From: JAADEM01 sp965371855
Lineage (GTDB): Bacteria > Bacteroidota > Bacteroidia > Bacteroidales > Marinilabiliaceae
DNA length: 64,000 nt
NCBI GenBank assembly: GCA_965371855.1
Contig: CBDUZZ010000001.1
Coordinates: forward strand, 58,853 to 122,852
Direction: 5' to 3'
Made by a program: the position numbers and the translations under genes. Below the pieces are notes generated by a model. It did not search any database. It saw only the letters and a program-made list of their open reading frames with translations, and had not been told where the DNA came from. Positions 33,853-42,949 of this stretch are shown piece by piece. Every line of letters starts with the position of its first letter. Positions within the stretch are counted from its first letter, which is position 1.

Positions 33853-34905
33853 TTATATTATCACCATAGTAGCACCATAACCATATTCCCTGAATGAAGC
33901 ATCCTGGTAATAGTGACTTTTATACTTTTTATCCAATGCTTTTCTGAGTTCAGTTTTTAGTGTTCCATTACCAACGCCATGAATGAAAACAATTTTTCGT
34001 TTTTTTCTATTAATATTCTCTTTCATCACCTGATGAAATTTGTCCATCTGAATTCCTAACATTTCAGTATTAGATAACCCCCGGTTATCATCCAATAATT
34101 CATTAACATGAAGATCCACTTCCAGTATATCCGGTTCGTCTTTCCGTTTTACTTTTCTCCTTATACTTTTCTGTGACTTCTCCTGCTTTACCTCATCTAT
34201 CTCTTTTGAAGTAAGATTTTCAACATACTTTTCCATTTCACCTTTTAAAACCGGATACAAAAAAGCTCTTTCATTAAAATAATCATTTTCCGTATAATTA
34301 TTCTCATTCATTAATTTAGCACCTTTAAAAGCAGATATTTTCTGAAAAGCAGGAATTGGCATGAACCGTTTACTCTTTTTATACATAAGAACCTGAATAT
34401 CCCACTTTTTACCATCCAACTCAGTAACCAGTTGCTTGCCTAATTCCAACTTTGTATTAGGCTCAAGGTTACCATTATAAATATTTATCGCCTGATTGTT
34501 ACCTCCAATCTCATTAATCACAAAGAAACAGAAATAATTACTGTCATTTATTAAATTCATTCTAACTCCACCAGACTGAACGCCTGGTTTATCTCCCTGG
34601 AGAAACGCAAGAAGAAACCTTGTGTTTTCATCTTCTGAATTATCCTCTTCATGTTCATAATCATCTTCAACATCATCAGTGCCTTCTCCTGAAACAGCAT
34701 TATCCGCATACTCTTCTTTTGAAACATTCGACTCCCTCCTTCTTTCTGTTTGTTTTTCAACAACAACAACTAACTCCGACATCAAAATAGGTATTTCAAA
34801 ACCATCCTCATCATCAACAAATGCAAGTCTCCCTTCAATTCTGGTAATCACTCCACCCCCGGTAGTATCCATAAAACGAACTTCATCACCCACTTGTGCT
34901 TTCAT
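33853..34905 (-). CDS. DUF2027-Smr domain protein
   Basis: The 350-residue protein starts with a small KOW-like beta-barrel (VGDEVRFMDTTGGGVITRIEGRLAFVDDEDGFEIPILMSELVVV, residues 4-50), has an acidic linker (about 65-95), a central DUF2027 domain (about 110-240) and a C-terminal Smr domain (about 272-350) with DLHVNELLDD and FIHGVGNGTLK. Smr domains are nucleases or nucleic-acid binders related to the MutS2 tail; the LDxH and HGxG motifs form the catalytic site, here DLHV and HGVGNG. Fusion with DUF2027 is characteristic of Bacteroidota. It stands alone and has no clear operon partner. Confidence 0.88.
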   Translation of the reverse strand: MKAQVGDEVRFMDTTGGGVITRIEGRLAFVDDEDGFEIPILMSELVVVVEKQTERRRESNVSKEEYADNAVSGEGTDDVEDDYEHEEDNSEDENTRFLLAFLQGDKPGVQSGGVRMNLINDSNYFCFFVINEIGGNNQAINIYNGNLEPNTKLELGKQLVTELDGKKWDIQVLMYKKSKRFMPIPAFQKISAFKGAKLMNENNYTENDYFNERAFLYPVLKGEMEKYVENLTSKEIDEVKQEKSQKSIRRKVKRKDEPDILEVDLHVNELLDDNRGLSNTEMLGIQMDKFHQVMKENINRKKRKIVFIHGVGNGTLKTELRKALDKKYKSHYYQDASFREYGYGATMVII

Positions 34906-35071
34906 AATCTATATTTATATTATTCTAATCTATATATTTTGTGAGTAAAGTTAATTAATTTTGTGAAGAGAAATGTTTCACACGTGAAGAGATAAATATA
35001 TAATTGAAAATTGTAATTGAAGCATTTTAAATGAAACCATCGAACCCTAAAACCATTAACCATATAATTAA

Positions 35072-36283
35072 ATGAATAGACCAAACATATATATATCTAA
35101 CTACACTTACGATCTGCCGGATAAACGTATAGCCAAATACCCACTAAAAAACAGAGATACTTCAAAACTGCTTATATACAAGGGAAATGAAATAACTCAA
35201 ACTGTTTTTTCAGACTTACCACAACTACTCCCTGATAATTCACTACTGGTTTTCAACAACAGTAAGGTTATTCGAGCCAGACTTAAATTTAGAAAAGAAA
35301 CCGGTGCAGTAATTGAGATATTCTGTCTGGAACCTGTTGAACCTGTTAATGTACAACAGGCATTTGAAACGACAGAAACTACACAGTGGAAATGCATTAT
35401 TGGTAATGCAAAAAAATGGAAATCAGGAGCATTATCTCAGGAAATTGATATTAATAATAAAAAAATAACTGTAAGTGTAGAAAAGAAAAAACAAGCCGGT
35501 CAATCCTACATTGTTGAGTTTAACTGGGATAATAGAAAACTCTCTTTTGCAGAAATAATTCAAAATATTGGAACCGTCCCCATACCTCCATATCTTAACA
35601 GAAAACCTGAATCAGTTGACAATAAGCGATACCAAACAGTTTACAGCCGCCATAAAGGTTCTGTGGCTGCTCCTACTGCCGGTCTGCATTTCACTAATGG
35701 ATTGCTCAGCAAATTGCAACAAGAAAAAACAGGCATTTTAAACATCACCCTTCATGTTGGTGCCGGCACATTCAAACCGGTACAATCAGAAACAATTGCG
35801 GACCATGATATGCATACTGAACATTTTGTGGTTGAAGCTGCAGCAATTAGTGAAATATTACAAAAGAAAGACAGAATTATTGCAGTAGGAACCACATCGG
35901 TTAGAACACTTGAGAGCCTATACTGGCTGGGAGTTAAACTTATTGAAAACATTGATATATCAGACGGCATTCAACAATGGGATCCTTATAATCTTCCTGA
36001 TAAATATTCTGTTGAGGAAGCATTAACGGCTCTTCAAAAACATATGTATAATAATAAGCTTTCATCCTTCAACAGCAAAACAGGTATAATAATTGTTCCC
36101 GGATATAATTTCAAATTGGTAAAAATATTAATTACAAATTTCCATCAACCTAAAAGCACTTTACTCTTGTTGATTGGGGCTTTTATTGGCCAGACTTGGA
36201 AAGATGTGTACAACTATGCTTTGGAAAACGATTTCAGGTTTTTAAGTTACGGTGACAGCTCGATACTATTTAGTGGAAAGTAA
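35072..36283 (+). CDS. queA: S-adenosylmethionine:tRNA ribosyltransferase-isomerase
   Basis: The 403-residue protein begins YDLPDKRIAKYPLKNRDTSKLLIY and has FNNSKVIRARL, GTVPIPPYLNRKPESVDNKRYQTVYSRHKGSVAAPTAGLHFTNGLL, VGAGTFKPVQSETIADHDMHTEHF and ITNFHQPKSTLLLLIGAFIG, all diagnostic for QueA. It transfers the ribosyl part of SAM to preQ1 in tRNA to give epoxyqueuosine. QueA of Proteobacteria has about 350 residues; the extra length here is in the N-terminal half (about residues 100-160) as in other Bacteroidota. Other queuosine genes are absent from the window. Confidence 0.95.
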   Translation: MNRPNIYISNYTYDLPDKRIAKYPLKNRDTSKLLIYKGNEITQTVFSDLPQLLPDNSLLVFNNSKVIRARLKFRKETGAVIEIFCLEPVEPVNVQQAFETTETTQWKCIIGNAKKWKSGALSQEIDINNKKITVSVEKKKQAGQSYIVEFNWDNRKLSFAEIIQNIGTVPIPPYLNRKPESVDNKRYQTVYSRHKGSVAAPTAGLHFTNGLLSKLQQEKTGILNITLHVGAGTFKPVQSETIADHDMHTEHFVVEAAAISEILQKKDRIIAVGTTSVRTLESLYWLGVKLIENIDISDGIQQWDPYNLPDKYSVEEALTALQKHMYNNKLSSFNSKTGIIIVPGYNFKLVKILITNFHQPKSTLLLLIGAFIGQTWKDVYNYALENDFRFLSYGDSSILFSGK

Positions 36284-36349
36284 GAAAGTAGAAAGTAGAA
36301 AGTTTATCAAATGATAGACTAACAATTTAACAATTTAACAATATAAATC
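36284..36349. repeat. Short word repeat before the oxidoreductase gene
   Basis: GAAAGTAGAAAGTAGAAAG and AACAATTTAACAATTTAAC variants fill the gap between queA and the Gfo/Idh/MocA gene. Confidence 0.55.
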
Positions 36350-37387
36350 ATGAATTTCGCACTAATCGGAACAGGAACAATTGCTCACACCCACGCAAAA
36401 GCATTAGAATCACTACCCAATGCAACTCTTATTGGCTGTTACAGCCGCACACCGGAAAATGCTGAACGTTTTGCATCCCGGCACAATTGTCGTGCATACA
36501 CATCACTCGACAGCATGTTGTCGAGGCCGGAACTTGACATTGTTATTGTTTGTACTCCATCAGGCAATCACCTTGAATCGGGTATCAAGGCAATGGAACA
36601 CTCAAAACATGTCATCATAGAAAAGCCACTGGAAACAACACTTGAAAAGATTGACAGACTTATCGATTATTCCAAAAAACAAAATGTTAAATTAACCTGC
36701 ATCTTTCAATCACGATTTGCCGAAGCATCCCGGGAACTGAAGAAAGCTATTAACCAGGGTCGTTTCGGAACTATTACCATGGCCGATGCAGTGGTGAAAT
36801 GGTATCGCACACAGGAGTACTACGATAGCGGCAAATGGCGTGGCACATGGGATTTGGATGGCGGTGGTGCATTGATGAACCAATCCATTCATGCGATTGA
36901 CTTACTGCAATGGTTTGTGGGAAAAGCCGATTATGTTCAGGCCATTACAGCAACTCTCGGTCATAAACGTATTGAAGTGGAAGATACTGCTGCGGCTGTT
37001 TTGAAGTTCAGCAACGGGGCCATAGGAACTATTCAGGGAGCAACTACAGCTTATCCCGGTTTCCAAAAACGTATCGAGATAAACGGAACGCATGGCAGTG
37101 TTGTTATGGAAGACGACCATTTTACGCACTGGATATTTAAAGAAGAAACAAACGATGATGACAGAATAAGAAAGAATATTGGTGAGTCAAAAACGCCCAA
37201 AGGAGTGGAATCTGACCCTTCAATCAATCCTGTTGAATTATTTGCAGCCCAGATAGCTGATTTTATTGAAGCAGTAGAGAAAGACGTTGCCCCATTCATT
37301 ACTCCCACAGATGCCCGCAATTCTGTAGAAATTATTCATGCAATCTATGAAAGTGCTAAAACATTAAAACCATTTACTTTTCAATAA
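36350..37387 (+). CDS. Gfo/Idh/MocA-family oxidoreductase
   Basis: This 345-residue protein has the Rossmann motif FALIGTGTIAHTHAKALE, the EKP motif (IIEKPLETT, about 93-101) and DLDGGGALMNQSIHAIDLLQWF with the histidine of the active site. The C-terminal half is an open beta-sheet with VEDTAAAVLKFSNGAIGTIQGATTAYPG, as in inositol and sugar dehydrogenases. The sulfatase gene follows 54 bases downstream, which may point to degradation of a sulfated glycan, but the substrate cannot be assigned. The 66-base gap before it contains GAAAGTAGAAAG and AACAATTTAACAATTTAAC words. Confidence 0.9.
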   Translation: MNFALIGTGTIAHTHAKALESLPNATLIGCYSRTPENAERFASRHNCRAYTSLDSMLSRPELDIVIVCTPSGNHLESGIKAMEHSKHVIIEKPLETTLEKIDRLIDYSKKQNVKLTCIFQSRFAEASRELKKAINQGRFGTITMADAVVKWYRTQEYYDSGKWRGTWDLDGGGALMNQSIHAIDLLQWFVGKADYVQAITATLGHKRIEVEDTAAAVLKFSNGAIGTIQGATTAYPGFQKRIEINGTHGSVVMEDDHFTHWIFKEETNDDDRIRKNIGESKTPKGVESDPSINPVELFAAQIADFIEAVEKDVAPFITPTDARNSVEIIHAIYESAKTLKPFTFQ

Positions 37388-37441
37388 CCATAGTATCATT
37401 TACTTTATTAGTATTTTTGTATACACATAAAACAAACAACA

Positions 37442-38890
37442 ATGAAAAACACCCTATTATTTTCCTTAATTATTCTTTTTACCATCTCATCAGGATGCTC
37501 AAAGAAAGAAGAACAAAAGAAACCCAATGTTTTATTTATTCTCGTTGATGATTTGGGATGGAATGATTTAGGATGTTACGGCAGTACATTCTACGAATCA
37601 CCAAATATCGACAAGCTGGCATCATCAGCCATAAAGTTTACTGATGCTTATGCCGCCGGCAGTGTCTGTTCGCCCACCAGGGCTGCATTAATGACAGGGA
37701 AACATCCTGCACGTATCGGAATTACAGACTGGATTCCGGGAGCAAGAGATAAGAACAAAAAACTTAAAACACCCTCTATTCTCAATGAACTACCATTGGA
37801 AGAGTACACTGTGGCCGAAGCTTTCAGGGACAATGGATACCAAACATTCTTTGCCGGCAAATGGCATCTTGGTAAAGAGGGATTTTTCCCTGAAGACCAG
37901 GGGTTTGACATCAACATAGGAGGAAATCACACAGGTTCACCAAGGGGTGGTTACTACTCTCCATACAAAAATCCTCAAATGCAGGACGGCTCCAAAGGTG
38001 AATACCTTACCGACAGGCTCACTAATGAAACTATTAAGTTTATCGAAAACAATCAAAAAAACAATCCGGACAATCCATTCTTTGCCTATTTGTCATTTTA
38101 CACTGTTCACTCTCCCATTCAGGGTTGTAAGAGATATATAGAGAAATTTAAAGAAAAAGCTAAACAACTTCCTCCGGCACCAAACAACGGTTCTATAGCA
38201 GAGCATGGCGGATTTACCAAAACACAACAGAACAATCCAAAATATGCTTCCATGGTTTATGCAATGGATGAAAATGTTGGCCGATTAATTCAAAAACTTA
38301 AAGAGCTGGAAATTGATGATAACACAATCATTGTTTTTACATCTGATAATGGAGGATTAAGCACACTGTATAGAAAAGGTGCTCCAACATCGTTGTTACC
38401 CTTAAGAGCGGGTAAAGGTTGGTGTTATGAAGGTGGAATAAGAGTACCCCTCATAATCAAAATCCCCGGAGATAAATATAGAAGTATAGTTGTTAACGAG
38501 CCTGTTGTAAGCATGGATTTATACCCCACATTAGTTGACCTTGCCGGATTACAGCCTGTGCCAAAGCAGTATGTTGATGGTGTAAGCCTGAATCCTGTTT
38601 TTAATAACAAGAAACTAAACAGAAATTCTCTCTTTTGGCACTACCCTCAATATCACGGCAGTGCATGGACTCCCGGAGCCTCAATCAGGCAGGGAGAGTG
38701 GGCATTAATTGAATTCTACGAATACAACAATAAAGTTGAACTGTACAACCTGAAAGATGATATAGGAGAAAGAAATGACCTATCTGAGAAATATCCTGAA
38801 AAAGCTGACAGCTTACTCAATCTATTACGACAAAAACAAAAAGAAACAGGTGCAAAGTTTCCTGTGCTGAAAGAAAACATCAACAAATAG
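37442..38890 (+). CDS. Sulfatase (formylglycine-type) lipoprotein
   Basis: The 482-residue protein has a lipoprotein signal ending in Cys19 (ISSGC). The alkaline-phosphatase-like fold starts KPNVLFILVDDLGWNDLGCYGS, with metal-binding aspartates at DD (about 35-36). The CSPTR motif (76-80) is the site where a formylglycine-generating enzyme converts Cys76. GKWHLGKEGFFP, FTSDNGG and GKGWCYEGGIRVPLIIKIPG complete the active site. It hydrolyses sulfate esters, probably of marine glycans, on the cell surface or in the periplasm. The length is that of short S1 sulfatases. The exact subfamily cannot be fixed from sequence inspection. Confidence 0.93.
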   Translation: MKNTLLFSLIILFTISSGCSKKEEQKKPNVLFILVDDLGWNDLGCYGSTFYESPNIDKLASSAIKFTDAYAAGSVCSPTRAALMTGKHPARIGITDWIPGARDKNKKLKTPSILNELPLEEYTVAEAFRDNGYQTFFAGKWHLGKEGFFPEDQGFDINIGGNHTGSPRGGYYSPYKNPQMQDGSKGEYLTDRLTNETIKFIENNQKNNPDNPFFAYLSFYTVHSPIQGCKRYIEKFKEKAKQLPPAPNNGSIAEHGGFTKTQQNNPKYASMVYAMDENVGRLIQKLKELEIDDNTIIVFTSDNGGLSTLYRKGAPTSLLPLRAGKGWCYEGGIRVPLIIKIPGDKYRSIVVNEPVVSMDLYPTLVDLAGLQPVPKQYVDGVSLNPVFNNKKLNRNSLFWHYPQYHGSAWTPGASIRQGEWALIEFYEYNNKVELYNLKDDIGERNDLSEKYPEKADSLLNLLRQKQKETGAKFPVLKENINK

Positions 38891-38911
38891 CCACGAATAC
38901 ACAATATTAAA

Positions 38912-38964
38912 TAGCCGCGAATGCGCTAATGTAAGACTAATATTTATTCGCGTATTCGCGGCTA
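38912..38964. repeat. GCCGCGAAT palindromic repeat
   Basis: TAGCCGCGAATGCGCTAAT (38912-38930) and ATTCGCGTATTCGCGGCTA (38946-38964) pair at 17 of 19 positions with a 15-base loop. A further relic, AGCCACGAATACAC, lies just before it. It may also end transcription of the sulfatase gene. Confidence 0.65.
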
Positions 38965-39029
38965 AAAAGCATAAAAACATTCGCAGCATAAAGGCCATAA
39001 CTGTTTTAATTTAAAGCACTTTAACATTT

Positions 39030-39064
39030 TTTGTAAAAAATATCATAAGTTTAAATTATCTTTG
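39030..39064 (+). promoter_or_regulatory. Bacteroidota-type promoter
   Basis: TTTG (39030-39033) and TATCTTTG (39057-39064) match the -33 and -7 boxes with a 23-base spacing, slightly longer than usual. The start codon of the L,D-transpeptidase-like gene follows 27 bases later. Confidence 0.6.
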
Positions 39065-39090
39065 CAGCCGAATTAACAATTTGGTTTAGC

Positions 39091-39825
39091 ATGTTAATAA
39101 TTAAAAGATCTACATATTTTGCAGCATTATCAGTATTATTGATAATAGTATTATTCTCATCATTTCATAAACCTCATACAGAAGTATATGAGGTAGTGAA
39201 AAAAGCTGATATTACCAACGATAATTATGCGCTATCAAAATACCAATCTCTTGCTTGTCCGGAATTAAACTATACCGCATTCAGCAATGCACTGAGAGGA
39301 TACTACCAGTTAAACAGTGAAGAAAAGCTCAATAATGACTCAATAATTACTGTTATTGATTTTGAGAAATCTTCAAAACAGGAGAGACTTTTTGTAATAA
39401 ACCATAATCAAAATGTAGTTGTTATAAAATCATTGGTTGCTCACGGAAAAAATACCGGAATAGAGTATGCCACCAAATTCTCAAACAAAAAATTCTCTCT
39501 GCAAAGCAGTACCGGTTTTTACATTACAAAGAACACATACATAGGCAAACATGGTTATTCGTTAAGGTTGCAAGGGTTGGAAAAAGGCATTAATGATAAT
39601 GCATTAGACAGAGCAATTGTAATTCACCCTGCTAAATATGCAACAAATGAGTTCGTAAAGAAGTATGGCCGCCTTGGCCGTAGTTTCGGATGTCCTGCCC
39701 TTCCTCCTGAAATAAGCAAGAAAACAATCGAACTTATTAAAGATGGGAGCTTACTATATATTTTTCACCCTAATTACAACAAATCAACCATTTTGCCCTC
39801 CACCAAATCATTAGTTAACAATTGA
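39091..39825 (+). CDS. Murein L,D-transpeptidase catalytic domain protein
   Basis: The 244-residue protein has one N-terminal membrane or signal segment (ALSVLLIIVLFSSF). It carries the YkuD-like catalytic core of the murein L,D-transpeptidase family (PF13645 type): IVIHPAKYATNEFVKKYGRLGRSFGCPALPPEISK, with His179 and Cys201 as catalytic pair and SFGCPA in place of the SHGCxR of classic enzymes. TGFYITKNTYIGKHGYSLRLQG forms the substrate groove. It probably cross-links or trims peptidoglycan outside the cytoplasmic membrane. It has its own promoter and is followed by the prsW gene. Confidence 0.9.
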   Translation: MLIIKRSTYFAALSVLLIIVLFSSFHKPHTEVYEVVKKADITNDNYALSKYQSLACPELNYTAFSNALRGYYQLNSEEKLNNDSIITVIDFEKSSKQERLFVINHNQNVVVIKSLVAHGKNTGIEYATKFSNKKFSLQSSTGFYITKNTYIGKHGYSLRLQGLEKGINDNALDRAIVIHPAKYATNEFVKKYGRLGRSFGCPALPPEISKKTIELIKDGSLLYIFHPNYNKSTILPSTKSLVNN

Positions 39826-39902
39826 ACCGGTAATAAAAATCCGGGGTTTTAGTTTGAAATAGTGCAATAAACACTATTTTTATAGTAAAAAATTGTTACT
39901 AT

Positions 39903-40598
39903 ATGAATTTACTTATCCTGTCTTTTGCTCCTGTACTGATTATTTTATTGTATATATACTATCGTGATAAATATGAAAAAGAACCATTATCATTGCTCAT
40001 AAAAGGTCTATTATTAGGGATGATAATTGTAATTCCTATTTCTGCCTTTGAAGAAATTGCATTCCTGATAATTAACCCTGCCGGATTAAGTCAAATGTCA
40101 TCAGCATTTTTCACTGCATTTCTCATTGCTGCACTAGTTGAGGAAGGATTTAAATACCTGGCCGTATATCTGTTAATATGGAAAAGCAAAGATTTTAATG
40201 AACGCTTTGATGGTATCGTTTATGCAGTGTTTGTCTCTTTGGGGTTTGCTTTGATTGAGAATATAATGTACATATTCTCAAATGAAAATGGATTTGCTGT
40301 TGGCGTTACAAGAGCCTTAACAGCTGTACCTGCTCATGCCATATTCGGGATATTAATGGGCTACCACCTAGGACTTGCAAGGTTTGATATTAAAGGCCGC
40401 TCAAAGCATCTTATAAATGCATTCTTTTATCCCTTTCTTTTTCATGGCTTGTATGATTTCATCCTGATGTCAGAACATCAACTTCTACTTTTGTTGTTTA
40501 TTCCTTTATTGGGGTATATTTACTATCGGGCAAACAAAAGAATGAAAACACTATCCAGGATGTCGGTTTTTAATCCTGATAACCAAAAAGATGTTTAA
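39903..40598 (+). CDS. prsW: PrsW-family intramembrane metalloprotease
   Basis: The 231-residue protein has about seven hydrophobic segments and the PrsW motifs: EEGFKYLAVYLLIW (EExxK, about 80-84), FDGIVYAVFVSLGFALIENIMYI, HAIFGILMGYHLG and FHGLYDFIL. Glutamates of motif one and the histidines of the third and fourth are the presumed zinc ligands. In Bacillus PrsW cuts the anti-sigma factor RsiW; other members handle different substrates. Several anti-sigma-like proteins exist in this window, but none is linked to it. Its end overlaps the next gene by eight bases. Confidence 0.9.
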   Translation: MNLLILSFAPVLIILLYIYYRDKYEKEPLSLLIKGLLLGMIIVIPISAFEEIAFLIINPAGLSQMSSAFFTAFLIAALVEEGFKYLAVYLLIWKSKDFNERFDGIVYAVFVSLGFALIENIMYIFSNENGFAVGVTRALTAVPAHAIFGILMGYHLGLARFDIKGRSKHLINAFFYPFLFHGLYDFILMSEHQLLLLLFIPLLGYIYYRANKRMKTLSRMSVFNPDNQKDV

Positions 40599-41016
40599 TC
40601 ACAATAAAATAAGAACTTTAGAAAAAGACTTTTCAAAAGAGTTTGCATTTTCCACTTCACGAAGTAGCGGTGCAGGAGGCCAGCACGTAAACAAAGTGGA
40701 GACAAAAGTAGAGCTACGTTTCGATATATTAGCATCAAAAATACTATCTGACCAAGAGAAACAAACAGTTCTTAATAAATTAAAAAACCACATTAACATA
40801 AAAGGAGAATTAATAATAACCTCTCAATCTGAACGGTCACAATTGAGAAACAAACAACAGACGATAAACAAATTTTACACTTTAATAAAATGGGCTCTCA
40901 AAACAAAGAAAAAAAGAGTAGCTACAAGGCCGACAAAAGCTGCCGTTAAGCGACGATTGGATACAAAACGTAAACATTCTGAGAAAAAATCCTTTCGACG
41001 TAAAAACTATTTATAA
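40591..41016 (+). CDS. arfB: ArfB-like peptidyl-tRNA hydrolase (release-factor-like)
   Basis: The 141-residue protein has the release-factor catalytic loop TSRSSGAGGQHVNKVETKVEL with GGQ at 29-31, and a basic C-terminal tail (LKTKKKRVATRPTKAAVKRRLDTKRKHSEKKSFRRK), as in ArfB/YaeJ. Such proteins insert the tail into the empty mRNA channel of stalled ribosomes and release the nascent chain; the protein lacks codon-recognition domains. Length agrees with the family (about 140). It overlaps prsW by eight bases, so the two are co-translated. Confidence 0.93.
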   Translation: MFNHNKIRTLEKDFSKEFAFSTSRSSGAGGQHVNKVETKVELRFDILASKILSDQEKQTVLNKLKNHINIKGELIITSQSERSQLRNKQQTINKFYTLIKWALKTKKKRVATRPTKAAVKRRLDTKRKHSEKKSFRRKNYL

Positions 41017-41106
41017 GGTTTTTGAGAGGAAAAGTAGAAATTTGAAAGCATTACAAAACAGCCAACAGCTAAAAGCTATAAACTAAAAGCTAAAAACTAA
41101 AAACTG
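41017..41106. repeat. AACTAAAAGCTAAAAA word repeat
   Basis: The gap ends in GCTAAAAGCTATAAACTAAAAGC-type tandem variants (about 41068-41104), touching the next start codon at 41107. Confidence 0.6.
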
Positions 41107-41562
41107 ATGAATAACATAAAATTAGGAACAGGAATAGGAGACATTAAGTTCGGTATAAAACCGGATAAATTAATTAATCTGATAGGTGAACCAAATGTTA
41201 TTGATGAGCCCGCTGATGAAGACGGACTTTTAATACTACATTATGATGATTTAAACCTCTCTTTCGGTTTTTCAACGGCTCTTGATGGCAATCTCCTTTC
41301 TATAACAACAAGTAATGATAATGCCAAGTTAGAAGATATATCATTCATTGGTAATCCCCTGCAAGAAGTTTTAGATAAACTTGAAATTTTTAACTTCGGC
41401 GATATCGATATCGAAGATATCTCAACTGAAGAGACTCCCAATCAGCAACTTCTAACCGTTTTTGAATACAGCCTTAATTTTTGGTTCGATGATAATGAGT
41501 TAGCTGAAATTCAATGGGGGCCATTTTGGGATATTGAGAAGGATAAACCGGTGTGGCCGTGA
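41107..41562 (+). CDS. Small acidic hypothetical protein
   Basis: The 151-residue protein is not assigned. It opens with GTGIGDIKFGIKPDKLINLIGEPNVI, a pattern (G-IK-FG, helix, LG-P) seen in small proteins with an SmpA/OmlA- or BLIP-like fold, and is strongly acidic in the middle (NFGDIDIEDISTEETPN). There is no signal peptide. It sits between the arfB-like gene and the MFS transporter without overlap. A cytosolic binding protein or an immunity-like protein are both possible; nothing in the neighbourhood decides. Confidence 0.6.
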   Translation: MNNIKLGTGIGDIKFGIKPDKLINLIGEPNVIDEPADEDGLLILHYDDLNLSFGFSTALDGNLLSITTSNDNAKLEDISFIGNPLQEVLDKLEIFNFGDIDIEDISTEETPNQQLLTVFEYSLNFWFDDNELAEIQWGPFWDIEKDKPVWP

Positions 41563-41619
41563 TGAAAGGTTAAGTTAGCAGTATCCAATTTATCAATTCC
41601 TCGATTAATCAAAAAAGAC

Positions 41620-42870
41620 ATGAAAAAACCAAATACAAAATGGTTACCACTGTTTGTCACCAATTTTGTAGGAGTATTGAATGACAATTTTCTAAAAAAC
41701 CTAATATGTTTTGTGAGCATAATGTGGCTGGCACAAGAACAAAAGTCTTTAGTTATAATGTGGGCATCAGCATTATTGGTTCTACCCTATATACTATTCT
41801 CTCCATTAGCCGGCAAACTGTCAACTGAACACCCAAAAGCAAAAATAATACAGATAACTCAACTGATTGAAATACCCATTATGCTTATTGCTGCAACAGG
41901 ATTTTATTTTCATAGCTTATGTATCGTAATGATAGCCATGTTTCTTATGGGATTACAAAGTTGCATATATTCACCTGCCAAATATGGAATAATACGGGAT
42001 ATCGGTGGAAAGAAAGGAATATCATTCGGAACAGGATCTATGGAGATGCTCACTTTTGTTGCAGTACTTCTTGGCACTTTCCTCGCCGGTGTTGTTTCTG
42101 ATATACATAAGAATCCTGTTCTTGGAAAGTATCAAGGGTTAATACTTATGGGAGGACTTCTGTTTTGGGCTGTTTTTGGGTGGCTAACCAGCTTACGCAT
42201 TAATCCAAAAGAGAGTGCTCCGGAAACTACAGACCAAACGTACCTGAATCCTATAGCTTTTACTCTTCACTCCTTTAAGTGGGCTAAACAGATCAAAGGT
42301 CTGAATTATTCAATTTTAGGATTATCGTCATTCTGGATGATAGGTTCATTGATACAGATGAACCTCATTGTTTACGGACCTGACATTTTAGGATTATCTA
42401 ATACTAAAACAAGTTTAATAATGGCACTTGTTGCTATTGGAATAGGATTAGGATGTTATCTTGCCGGCGTTATTTCGAATCACAAAGTAAGAACATCGTT
42501 AATACCAATAGGCGGTATTGGAATGATGTGTTGCATTGTTTCGATACTTATATTGAATCCGGGTGCGGTTGTTTTTTCAATATTAATTGTAACAACTGCC
42601 TTTTTTGCCGGATTCTTTAAAATACCACTAAATGCTTTTATGCAAGACCGTGTGAAAGGCAGAAAATTAGTACAAATTCTGGCATATAACAATCTTATGG
42701 TCTTTCTGTTTATTTTAATATCAGCCGGAATATTTGGTCTGATTAATTCCTTTATCGGGCCAAGAGGTGTATTTGTAATCACAGTTTCTATTATTGCAGT
42801 TATAACAGTTATTATGTATTTTAAAATACCAGGCGCAAAGAAACAGTCTTCAGTGAACAGTGAACAGTAA
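41620..42870 (+). CDS. MFS transporter, LplT-like
   Basis: The 416-residue protein has about twelve hydrophobic segments and starts WLPLFVTNFVGVLNDNFLKNLICFVSIMWLAQ, with GLQSCIYSPAKYGIIRDIGGKKGISFGTGSMEMLTFVAVLLG. Both stretches are typical of the LplT branch of the major facilitator superfamily, which flips lysophospholipids across the inner membrane. An acyltransferase gene follows 79 bases downstream; in many bacteria LplT works with such an enzyme (Aas). Here the acyl-ACP ligase part of Aas is missing. Transport of lysophospholipid is therefore likely but inferred. Confidence 0.85.
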   Translation: MKKPNTKWLPLFVTNFVGVLNDNFLKNLICFVSIMWLAQEQKSLVIMWASALLVLPYILFSPLAGKLSTEHPKAKIIQITQLIEIPIMLIAATGFYFHSLCIVMIAMFLMGLQSCIYSPAKYGIIRDIGGKKGISFGTGSMEMLTFVAVLLGTFLAGVVSDIHKNPVLGKYQGLILMGGLLFWAVFGWLTSLRINPKESAPETTDQTYLNPIAFTLHSFKWAKQIKGLNYSILGLSSFWMIGSLIQMNLIVYGPDILGLSNTKTSLIMALVAIGIGLGCYLAGVISNHKVRTSLIPIGGIGMMCCIVSILILNPGAVVFSILIVTTAFFAGFFKIPLNAFMQDRVKGRKLVQILAYNNLMVFLFILISAGIFGLINSFIGPRGVFVITVSIIAVITVIMYFKIPGAKKQSSVNSEQ

Positions 42871-42949
42871 GAAGTTGAAAGTAATGAGATTGAGCAATTG
42901 AGTAATCGAAGAGTTGAGAAGCAAGAACAAGAGATAACCAAAAATAACA
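42871..42949. repeat. Word repeat in the transporter-acyltransferase gap
   Basis: The gap contains CAGTGAACAGTGAACAG, GAGATTGAGCAATTGAGTAATCG and AGAGTTGAGAAGC, relatives of the ATTGAG words elsewhere in the window. Confidence 0.5.
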